Source: Acidobacteriaceae bacterium (lineage in GTDB: Bacteria > Acidobacteriota > Terriglobia > Terriglobales > Acidobacteriaceae). From it: DNA of 6,640 nt. The first letter of the stretch is position 1. Each line of letters starts with the position of its first letter. The stretch lies in the NCBI GenBank assembly GCA_003156495.1, contig PMHC01000106.1, positions 1 to 6,640 of the forward strand, in the 5' to 3' direction. The notes under the pieces were generated by a model. That model was not told the origin of the DNA, searched no databases, and saw only the letters and a program-made list of their open reading frames with translations. Made by a program: the position numbers and the translations under genes. This document shows, in pieces, positions 1 through 5,702 of the stretch.

Positions 1-40
1 TCAGTGAACCTGTCCAAACCGCACTTGCTTTGCTTGCCAT
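1..40 (-). CDS. 5' end of a probable OsmC/Ohr-family protein (partial, runs off the left edge)
   Basis: Seen: on the minus strand an ATG at 40-38 follows a near-ideal Shine-Dalgarno, AAGGAG (51-46), with a 5-nt spacer. It opens a frame with no stop to the window edge, reading MASKASAVWTGSL. Family knowledge, from memory: OsmC-like hydroperoxide-stress proteins often begin with a short basic segment followed by a motif of the type A-x-W-x-G-x-L/I-K-x-G-x-G, and this N-terminus fits that pattern. OsmC/Ohr proteins are cytoplasmic thiol peroxidases that reduce organic hydroperoxides with a pair of cysteines. Those cysteines would lie outside the window, so activity cannot be judged. The gene lies downstream of the deoR-type gene on the same strand, 266 bp away, with a palindrome in between that could be its operator. 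The start is strongly supported. The family call rests on 13 residues and is moderate to low. Confidence 0.5.
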   Translation of the reverse strand, partial: MASKASAVWTGSL

Positions 41-89
41 GATCTCTCCTTGAAAATAAAATTTGCCGGGAAAATGAAATTCGCCGCTT

Positions 90-109
90 CCGGTAGAGCG
101 CTCTGCCGG
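90..109. promoter_or_regulatory. 20-bp near-perfect palindrome upstream of the OsmC-like gene (candidate operator)
   Basis: Seen: CCGGTAGAGCGCTCTGCCGG is an inverted repeat with 9 of 10 base pairs matching; the only mismatch is 94/105. Its edge is 49 bp upstream of the ATG of the minus-strand OsmC-like gene. A dyad of this length upstream of a stress gene is the usual form of a dimeric repressor or activator site. The sequence does not match the operator of any regulator I can name. No clear -35/-10 pair could be placed next to it, so its role as an operator is inference. Confidence 0.35.
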
Positions 110-155
110 GTTCTTCCGTTCACTTACTTTGATGCGGAGCAGAGGCATTGGTCTC

Positions 156-174
156 AAAAAAATAGGCGCGCGCC
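156..174 (-). terminator. Possible rho-independent terminator of the DeoR-type gene
   Basis: Seen: on the minus strand the GC-only palindrome GGCGCGCGCC (174-165) is followed by TA and then seven Ts (162-156). It lies 133 bp after the DeoR-type stop codon and before the next minus-strand gene, a sensible place for a terminator. The weak point is the stem: with a four-base loop only three GC pairs form, so folding would be poor unless flanking bases contribute. Low confidence. Confidence 0.25.
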
Positions 175-306
175 GGGAGAGGCCTGCTTCGTCATTTTCA
201 CCGACTCGATTTCGCTATTGGTCTTGAAGCGCATCTCATCGATCGCCATCAACGGCTGCGGGAATGCGAAGGGACTGGAAGACGATCCATCCTGGCCTGA
301 AATGTT

Positions 307-1098
307 CTATACGATAATGACTCGAGTATTGTTTGCGGCGAATCGATGCGCGAGCTCGTCCGAAATGCCATCGTCGGTAATCAGCAGATCGATCTGATTG
401 GGCATGCACACGACCGCGGGACTCACTTGCCCCAGCTTGCTGGAGTCGGCAACGACGATCCGCTGGCGAGACTGGCGCACCATGGCGCGGAATACCGCGG
501 CCTCTTCCAGTTGTATGACCGTTGCGCCGCGCTCGGGATCGACGCCCGTGGCTCCAAAAAACAGCTTGTCCATAATCACCATCGACAGCATCTCGATTGC
601 GGTGGCGCCGACGAGCGAAAACGCCCCGCTCCAGCGAATCGCGCCGCCCGTCAAGGTGGTTTGCAATTGTGGCTTGGAACCTAGCTCCATGCCGATGTTT
701 ACGGCGTTGGTGATGATGTGCAGGTTTCTGCGATGCGCGAGCTGGCGCGCCACGCACGTGGTGGTCGTGCCGGCGGCGATCCCGATGGTTTCATTTTCTT
801 CAACCAGTACGGCCGCGGCATGGGCAATGCGCTGTTTTTCTTCGGAGAAACGATCTTCGCGCACTTGGAATGCGGCGTCAAAACGGAAGGGCTCGTAGAC
901 CGCCGCGCCGTCTTCGGCCAGCATCGCCCCGCCATGCGTGCGATTAACCAGACCTTGTTTTTCCAGACGCACCAGATCCCGACGAATGCTTGCCGGCGAT
1001 GTCTTTGTCGCCGCGACAAGATCGTCGACAGACGCCTTGCGATCTCGCAATAGCAAGTGCAGAATTTCTTTCGCGCGTTTGTCGGTTTTGGCGGACAT
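307..1098 (-). CDS. DeoR-family transcriptional regulator
   Basis: This is a DNA-binding repressor of the DeoR/GlpR type, which usually controls sugar or sugar-phosphate catabolism genes and is released by a phosphorylated sugar. Seen, numbering from the ATG at 1098 (263 aa, normal for the family): an N-terminal winged helix at about residues 8-60, ending in the family signature R-x-H-G-G-A (53-58). A linker follows, then the DeoRC sensor domain with EKQRIA (87-92), GTTTT (110-114, the phosphate-binding loop), LTGG (149-152), FFGATGVD (180-187) and ADSSKLG (217-223). The loop is preceded by Ala-Ala, where relatives often have Asp/Ser, so ligand choice may differ. A GTG at 1116 in the same frame would add six residues but has no ribosome-binding site. 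The ATG is preferred, although its own site (GAG, 6-nt spacer) is weak. No sugar-utilisation gene is visible nearby, so the target is unknown. Family call is secure. Confidence 0.93.
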   Translation of the reverse strand: MSAKTDKRAKEILHLLLRDRKASVDDLVAATKTSPASIRRDLVRLEKQGLVNRTHGGAMLAEDGAAVYEPFRFDAAFQVREDRFSEEKQRIAHAAAVLVEENETIGIAAGTTTTCVARQLAHRRNLHIITNAVNIGMELGSKPQLQTTLTGGAIRWSGAFSLVGATAIEMLSMVIMDKLFFGATGVDPERGATVIQLEEAAVFRAMVRQSRQRIVVADSSKLGQVSPAVVCMPNQIDLLITDDGISDELAHRFAANNTRVIIV

Positions 1099-1116
1099 AG
1101 AGTGCTCGTATTCCAC

Positions 1117-1319
1117 TTAAACAAAGCCAATGTTAAAAATATCGCACATCGTATCCCATAAAACGAGCTAAAACTCTTTGGCGGCTACAATGCCGTCGAG
1201 AACATTACGTAAATTCAGCGCATTTCTAAAGGAGTCTGAAATTTCGCGAGTAGTCAAAATCGCCCAATCCTTTATGTCGATAAACCAACAGGCCGCCGCC
1301 TTGCGATAGGCTGGATGTT
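1117..1319. other. Divergent intergenic region between the DeoR-type gene and mutL
   Basis: This AT-richer stretch must hold the promoters of both divergent genes. Seen: a TACAAT hexamer at 1186-1191 on the plus strand could be a -10 for mutL, but the sequence 17 bp upstream is not like TTGACA. On the minus strand, short direct repeats of CGAT (1143-1153) lie near the repressor start and could be part of an autoregulatory site. An AAAGGAG at 1228-1234 has no start codon at a useful distance. None of these is strong enough to annotate separately. Confidence 0.3.
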
Positions 1320-3368
1320 ATGGGCCAGATCCGCGTTCTTTCCGATCAGGTCGCCAACCAGATCGCCGCCGGCGAGGTGGTCGACCGCCCGGCTTCAGTG
1401 GTTAAGGAGTTGCTTGAAAACTCCATTGACGCCGGCGCCAACCGCATCCGCGTCGAGGTCGAGGGTGGCGGCCGCAAGCTGATTCGCATCTCCGACGACG
1501 GCCGCGGCATGAACCGCGACGATGCGCTGCTGGCCTTCGAGCGCCACGCCACCTCCAAGCTGCGCACCGCCGACGATTTGCTGTCGATCGCGACCCTAGG
1601 CTTCCGCGGCGAGGCGCTGCCCTCGATTGCCTCGGTGGCTCGCGTCACTCTCGATACCGCTTCGGGCGAGGAGCCGGCCGGCACACACATCGAGATCGCC
1701 GGCGGCAAAATCTTCCGCGTCGAAGATGCAGCCCTGCCGCGCGGCACCACCATTGCCGTCTCCGATCTGTTCTTCAACACGCCGGCCCGGCGCAAATTTC
1801 TTCGCGCCGAATCGACCGAGCTGGCGCATGTGACGGCGCTGGTTACCCACTACGCGCTGGTCCATCCGGAAAAGCACTTCGAGCTGCTTTCGGCTAGCCA
1901 CACCATCGTTTCGGCCCCGCCGGTGGCTCGGCCCGCCGAGCGCATTTATCAAATTTTCGGCAAAGAGACGCTGGAGCAGCTTTTGCCCGTCGCCGCCGAA
2001 AGCCCTCTGGCGCACGTCGGGCTGCCCGAGCCGCCGCCCTGGAAGCGCGAACCCGACGAGCCGGTGCGTCAGCCGGGTGCGCTGCGGATCACCGGTTTCT
2101 ATTCCAAGCCGGAGCTGCAAAAGCTGAACCGCAATTCAATTTATATTTTTGTCAACAAGCGTCTTATACGCGACCGGTTGCTGATGCACGCCATCACCGA
2201 AGCCTACCGGAACGTGATTCCGCCCACCAGCTTTCCCGTGGTGCTGCTGTTTTTGGAGATGCCTCCCGAAGAGGTCGACGTCAACGTTCATCCGGCCAAA
2301 ACTGAAGTTCGTTTCCGCCAGCAGAGCCGGGTCCACGACTTTGTTCGCGACAGCTTGCGCACCGCGCTGGTGCAGTCGCGGCCGGCCGCCGGTTTTCTGG
2401 CGGCTCTCGATGCACAACCCACGGCCAGCCCTTCGCTGATGCCGCCTGCCACCTCGCCTTTGCCCGGCGCGCCGCAGGATTCCGAGCCTCTGGACTTCGA
2501 TCGCTCCCAGGCCGCGCCCTTTCACTTGAGCCCTCGCCTGCCTTCGCCGCTTCCCGGCCGGCTGCCCTTTGCGGCGCAAACGCCCTATCCTGACCCTCAC
2601 GATTTCGACCTCAAAGCCTGGGGCGAGGCAGCCCGCGAGCTCTTCACACCGGCGGCAACCGCGCCGAATCCTGAAAATTGTAGCCCAAGCAGCGTCGATG
2701 CAATCGCATACGCTTCCGATCCCGCCGCCGAAACCGCGCGCGTTCAGGCCGAACAGGCTTCGGCCAACCTCGGCCATCTGGCCGCGCTCAAACCTCTCGG
2801 GCAGCTAAAGGAGTCTTTTATTCTGGCCACCGGCGAGGACGGGCTCTGGATCATCGACCAGCACGTTGCACACGAAAGAGTGCTTTTCGAAAAAATTCTT
2901 CGCCAAAGCCAGCAGAAATGCGTTGAACGCCAACGTTTGCTTATGCCGTTACTAGTTGAGCTCAAGCCCGACCAGATGGTGGTATTCGCCCGCATCGCCG
3001 AGGAACTCGATCGCAGTGGTTTTGACGTGGAAGCCTTTGGCCCACATACACTTGCGGTAAAAGCCGCCCCCGCCGGCCTGGAAAGCTCCGCGTTGGAGCG
3101 CGTACTGGCTGAAATTGTTGAACAGGCGGCTGCTGATTCCGATCAACCATATGAAAATGATGAACTTACACGCATCCGTACCCACATTGCCGCCACCGTT
3201 GCCTGCCATGCCGCCATCAAGGTGAATACCGCTTTAGATATAAAACGTATAGAATGGTTATTGTTGGAACTTGCAAAAACCAGCCACCCAACCAGTTGCC
3301 CACATGGACGTCCAATAGCTTTGTTGTACTCTTGGCGCGAGATCCTGCGGGCTTTTCACCGGATTTAG
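1320..3368 (+). CDS. mutL: DNA mismatch repair protein MutL (endonuclease type)
   Basis: MutL links mismatch recognition by MutS to strand incision and removal. Seen (682 aa): an N-terminal GHKL ATPase with QIAAGEVVDRPASVVKELLENSIDAGA (the Glu/Asn box at 30-38, shown here by its key residues E33, N34 and D37), DDGRGM (59-64), ATSKL (77-81) and GFRGEAL (94-100). A transducer domain follows, then a Pro/Ala-rich linker at roughly 350-485. The C-terminal dimerisation and nuclease domain holds the metal-binding endonuclease motif DQHVAHERVLFE (513-524), ACHAAIK (628-634), CPHGRP (660-665) and a terminal FHRI (679-682). QRLLMP (538-543) fits the beta-clamp-binding motif. Family knowledge: these motifs mark MutL proteins that nick DNA themselves in bacteria without MutH. 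The fourth motif position is Val rather than the usual Ala. The ATG at 1320 is the first start after an in-frame stop at 1281-1283; its ribosome-binding site (AGG, 1308-1310) is weak. It heads a run of plus-strand genes. G+C drops sharply toward the 3' end. Confidence 0.98.
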   Translation: MGQIRVLSDQVANQIAAGEVVDRPASVVKELLENSIDAGANRIRVEVEGGGRKLIRISDDGRGMNRDDALLAFERHATSKLRTADDLLSIATLGFRGEALPSIASVARVTLDTASGEEPAGTHIEIAGGKIFRVEDAALPRGTTIAVSDLFFNTPARRKFLRAESTELAHVTALVTHYALVHPEKHFELLSASHTIVSAPPVARPAERIYQIFGKETLEQLLPVAAESPLAHVGLPEPPPWKREPDEPVRQPGALRITGFYSKPELQKLNRNSIYIFVNKRLIRDRLLMHAITEAYRNVIPPTSFPVVLLFLEMPPEEVDVNVHPAKTEVRFRQQSRVHDFVRDSLRTALVQSRPAAGFLAALDAQPTASPSLMPPATSPLPGAPQDSEPLDFDRSQAAPFHLSPRLPSPLPGRLPFAAQTPYPDPHDFDLKAWGEAARELFTPAATAPNPENCSPSSVDAIAYASDPAAETARVQAEQASANLGHLAALKPLGQLKESFILATGEDGLWIIDQHVAHERVLFEKILRQSQQKCVERQRLLMPLLVELKPDQMVVFARIAEELDRSGFDVEAFGPHTLAVKAAPAGLESSALERVLAEIVEQAAADSDQPYENDELTRIRTHIAATVACHAAIKVNTALDIKRIEWLLLELAKTSHPTSCPHGRPIALLYSWREILRAFHRI

Positions 3369-3378
3369 GGAGCTGTAG

Positions 3379-3438
3379 ATGGCTTCAAGTTCCATGAAAG
3401 GCGGCCACCCCGCTCTCAGGAGCGAGGGTTGCAAGTAA
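3379..3438 (+). CDS. Candidate 19-aa leader peptide or interrupted N-terminus
   Basis: Seen: an ATG at 3379 lies 6 nt after AGGGAG (3367-3372), a strong Shine-Dalgarno overlapping the mutL stop codon, so terminating ribosomes could restart here. The frame encodes MASSSMKGGHPALRSEGCK and stops at TAA (3436-3438). It is in the same frame as the 489-aa gene that starts at 3469, and no other stop lies between them. Two readings are possible: a short leader peptide that governs the downstream gene, or the true N-terminus of the downstream protein cut by one nonsense codon (or a sequencing error). The peptide is not recognised. The ribosome-binding site is the only evidence for translation, so confidence is low. 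Confidence 0.3.
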   Translation: MASSSMKGGHPALRSEGCK

Positions 3439-3461
3439 GATCGCCTGCCTGGAAGCGAGGG
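3408..3461 (+). promoter_or_regulatory. Possible mutually exclusive hairpins controlling the downstream start (attenuator-like)
   Basis: Seen: CCCGCTC (3408-3415 region) can pair with the adjacent GAGCG-A-GGG (3420-3428) to make a hairpin with a 5-bp core, the loop TCAG, a bulged A and three further G-C pairs. The same left arm can instead pair with AGCGAGGG at 3454-3461 (7 bp with the same bulge). That second partner contains GAGGG (3457-3461), the ribosome-binding site of the TTG start at 3469, and is followed by TTTTTCTTT. The local hairpin would leave the site free and the distal one would bury it. Inference: a translation- or transcription-attenuation switch coupled to the 19-codon ORF that overlaps the left arm. 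The distal hairpin would need a loop of about 39 nt, so it may be weak. Confidence 0.25.
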
Positions 3462-3463
3462 TT
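3421..3463 (+). repeat. 10-bp direct repeat AGCGAGGGTT, two copies 33 bp apart
   Basis: Seen: AGCGAGGGTT occurs at 3421-3430 and again at 3454-3463. The 33-bp period equals 11 codons, so both copies sit in the same reading frame. The second copy provides the ribosome-binding site of the 489-aa gene; the first lies inside the 19-codon ORF and forms the right arm of a local hairpin. It may be the trace of a short duplication or chance. Confidence 0.5.
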
Positions 3464-3468
3464 TTTCT

Positions 3469-4938
3469 TTGACAGCTGAACAATTGGAAGCAGCGCGCTC
3501 CGAAAGGATGCGCCAGAACGGTGTTGGCACAACCACGATCGAGGATGCGCGCATCTGGCTGGAGGAGACTGGGCTTTGTCTCTTCATGCCGCAGCGGCAA
3601 TTTTCCCCTTTCGTTGTTCCCTCTTTTGTTGAAGCCGTAGCGGGCCAACGGAATCTGGAGCCGTCGGCCAAGCTCGTTTCCCAGGCCGAGGATCTTCTGG
3701 TCCGCCTGGAAACGAACAACGTCGCGGTTCGCTTGAACCTGCAGGGACAGCCCGGCGAGCAGCCCGATTTTGTGGTGGCGGCCTGGGTTTTGCCCTACGT
3801 TTACGCGCTGCGTGGCGACCGCGATTGGCGGCGCACTCCCCAATTGACCGGCTCGCGCCAGGTTTCTCCGCTGGCCATTCAAACTTACAAACTTCTTGAA
3901 GCGGACGAGGCTACCATCCCCCAGCTTCGCCATGCTTTGGGCCGCGAGGTTTCCGAGTCGGCTGTTCTGCGCGCCATTACCGAACTTTGGCAGCAGTTGC
4001 GCATCATTCCGGTGGTTTCGGCTCCCGGCCGCACGCCCCAGTGGCAATTGCTCAAGATCCGCTATCAAAAAGCCATCGCCGAAGGCGCTTCCACCTCGCA
4101 GGTCACCGCCATCTCGGTGCTGGCCTCTATCTATTTGCAGGCTGTGATTGCCGCCACCATGGAGGAGGTCGAGTTGTACCTGGCTCCGCTGACGGCGCGC
4201 AGCAAGGTGCGCGAGGTTTTGCGCGGACTGGTGGCCACCCGCCAGGTGCATACGCTTTCGCTGGGCCACGCCCCGCACTTTTACGTTGCCGGAACGCTGC
4301 CGGAGTTTACCCAGCCGCCGACGATCTACGCCAGCTCGGCCATGCCGGCTTCGAGCTACTTTCTCAACTCTTTTGATCGTGAAGAGGAGCTGCATGAACC
4401 TCTTCCGGCGGTAGCCGCTTCAGCGTCGATAAAAAAGCCCACACCGCCGCCCGTACAGCCCACATCGCCCGCGCTCACGCGCCCGACGGCGGAAAAGCCC
4501 GCCAAGCCGCGATTCAGCCGTCCAGCCTCTGGCGCGCATAAACCCGCGCCACGGCCCTCGAATGGCCACGGCAGCCGCGACCAGGTCGCCAGCCGGTCGC
4601 ACAACGGCGCGGTTTCCACCTCCACCAGCCGCGTGCATCATAGCGGCGGCAATCACTCCGGCGGCAATCACAGCAACAATCACTCCAACCACACGGCCGG
4701 CGTGACCAGCCTGCATAAAGCCAAGCCCGCCGCTGCCAGAAGCCTGCATAACAACCACGGCAAGCCGGCGGCCAAGTCCGCGGCTCGGCCGACGACGCGC
4801 GGCGTCAGCGCGGCGCATAAAAGCGCGCGGCCTGTCAGCGCTAGCCGCAAGCCGGCTATGGCCGCCGCCAAGTCGGGCGGCCGGTCGCGCTTCGGCTTCG
4901 CCGCGCACGCGAAATCTCCAGCGAAGAAACGCGGATGA
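3469..4938 (+). CDS. Putative AlkZ/YcaQ-related winged-helix protein with a histone-H1-like tail
   Basis: Seen (489 aa): a globular part of about 310 residues, then a disordered basic tail. Key stretches are IEDARIWLEETGLCLFMP (24-41), VPSFVEAVAG (50-59) and LPYVYALRGDRDW (108-120). A likely winged helix follows at about 140-190, with Q-L-R-H-A-L-G, then A-I-T-E-L and R-I-I-P-V in order. A second helical or winged segment spans about 210-283 and ends HFYV. From memory, this order (Gly-rich 'lPS.eAvaG' region, 'LPY.YAL', winged helix, second domain) resembles AlkZ-related proteins of the HTH_42 group, which include glycosylases that unhook DNA crosslinks. I cannot see the QxD/QxQ catalytic motif of true AlkZ, so activity is open. 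The tail (about 311-489) is rich in Lys, Arg, Ala, Pro and His. The TTG start has GAGGG at a 7-nt spacer; no ATG is available upstream before the TAA at 3436. It lies between mutL and cmk and overlaps cmk by 4 bp. Confidence 0.55.
   Translation: MTAEQLEAARSERMRQNGVGTTTIEDARIWLEETGLCLFMPQRQFSPFVVPSFVEAVAGQRNLEPSAKLVSQAEDLLVRLETNNVAVRLNLQGQPGEQPDFVVAAWVLPYVYALRGDRDWRRTPQLTGSRQVSPLAIQTYKLLEADEATIPQLRHALGREVSESAVLRAITELWQQLRIIPVVSAPGRTPQWQLLKIRYQKAIAEGASTSQVTAISVLASIYLQAVIAATMEEVELYLAPLTARSKVREVLRGLVATRQVHTLSLGHAPHFYVAGTLPEFTQPPTIYASSAMPASSYFLNSFDREEELHEPLPAVAASASIKKPTPPPVQPTSPALTRPTAEKPAKPRFSRPASGAHKPAPRPSNGHGSRDQVASRSHNGAVSTSTSRVHHSGGNHSGGNHSNNHSNHTAGVTSLHKAKPAAARSLHNNHGKPAAKSAARPTTRGVSAAHKSARPVSASRKPAMAAAKSGGRSRFGFAAHAKSPAKKRG
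4636..4692 (+). repeat. His/Ser/Gly/Asn short repeat in the tail of the 489-aa protein
   Basis: Seen: residues 390-408 read HHSGGNHSGGNHSNNHSNH, built from the unit S-G-G-N-H twice and then degenerate forms S-N-N-H and S-N-H. At the DNA level GGCGGCAATCAC appears twice at a 15-bp period, so the array probably grew by slippage or unequal exchange. The His spacing could bind metal ions, but that is speculative. Confidence 0.7.
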
Positions 4939-5669
4939 GCGACAAAAAAAATAACTCATCGTTGCCCACAGCCGGCCGGCGAATCATCGTAGCGATCGAT
5001 GGACCGGCAGGCGCGGGCAAAAGCACCGTCGCTCGCCGTCTGGCTCAGCGCTTCGGCCTGCTCAACCTTGAGACTGGCGCGATGTACCGCGCCTTCGCGC
5101 TCAAGGCTCTGCGCCTCGGCCTCGACCTGGACGATAGCCCGATCCTCGAAAAGCTGGCCACCGAAACCTCCATTCGCCTCGAACCCGGCGAGGAGGACAA
5201 TCTCGTTCTGCTCGACGGTGAAGAGGTCTCGGGGCTGATCCGCAACCCCACCGTCACCGAAGCCGCTTCGCGCGTCAGCGTTTTTCCCGCCATTCGCGCC
5301 TGGATGGTCGGCCTGCAACAGCAGCTCGGCGCTCAGGGCGGCGTGGTGATGGAAGGCCGCGACATCGGCACCGTCGTTTTTCCCCATGCCGAAGTTAAAA
5401 TTTTTCTCGACGCCTCGCCTGAAGCTCGTGGCCAGCGCCGCTTCGATCAGATGGAGCAGAAACCCGTGGCCGAGGGCAACCCGCCGACGGCGCTCGAAGA
5501 GATTCTCCGCGACCTGCGCACCCGCGACGAGCGTGACCGTACCCGCGTCGATTCTCCGCTGCGCCCCGCTTCCGACGCCATACTTCTTGACTCGACTAAA
5601 CTGTCGTTGGACGAAACCGTCGTCGCCGCCGTGGCCATTGTCGCCGCAAAACTCGGCCTGCCCGCCTGA
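4935..5669 (+). CDS. cmk: Cytidylate kinase (CMP/dCMP kinase)
   Basis: It transfers phosphate from ATP to CMP or dCMP to give CDP or dCDP, a cytoplasmic step in pyrimidine salvage and in supply of dCTP and lipid precursors. Seen (244 aa, slightly longer than the roughly 225-aa enterobacterial enzyme because of a polar N-terminal extension of about 15 residues): the P-loop GPAGAGKST (23-31), LETGAMYRA (45-53) of the nucleotide-binding site, the CMP-kinase insert region at about 75-125, EGRDIGTVVFP (140-150), and the lid and C-terminal signature R-D-E-R-D-R-T-R (197-204) followed by SPLRPASDAILLDST. All catalytic landmarks are intact. The start ATG overlaps the stop of the upstream gene (ATGA, 4935-4938), so the two are probably translationally coupled. 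The upstream sequence GAAGAAACGCGG gives only a modest ribosome-binding site, consistent with coupling. Family call is secure. Confidence 0.97.
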   Translation: MSDKKNNSSLPTAGRRIIVAIDGPAGAGKSTVARRLAQRFGLLNLETGAMYRAFALKALRLGLDLDDSPILEKLATETSIRLEPGEEDNLVLLDGEEVSGLIRNPTVTEAASRVSVFPAIRAWMVGLQQQLGAQGGVVMEGRDIGTVVFPHAEVKIFLDASPEARGQRRFDQMEQKPVAEGNPPTALEEILRDLRTRDERDRTRVDSPLRPASDAILLDSTKLSLDETVVAAVAIVAAKLGLPA

Positions 5670-5702
5670 CCACACCCCGGCCCGATGCTTTACGCTTGAA
5701 TT

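Noticed and set aside
50..397. Plus-strand 115-codon open frame
   Set aside because: It overlaps the 3' end of the DeoR-type gene on the other strand, has no family-like motifs, and lacks a proper ribosome-binding site. The AT-rich purine run there is better explained as the leader of the minus-strand OsmC-like gene.
1228..1319. AAAGGAG at 1228-1234 as a ribosome-binding site for a small gene
   Set aside because: No start codon lies within 5-12 nt. The next ATG (1274) opens only 11 codons and has no ribosome-binding site of its own.
3385..4395. Minus-strand 336-codon open frame opposite the AlkZ-like gene
   Set aside because: Long antisense frames are expected in GC-rich coding DNA. The composition (many Arg, Gly, Gln, His; no domain pattern) is that of a shadow frame, and the plus-strand frame is supported by its start site and by overlap with cmk.
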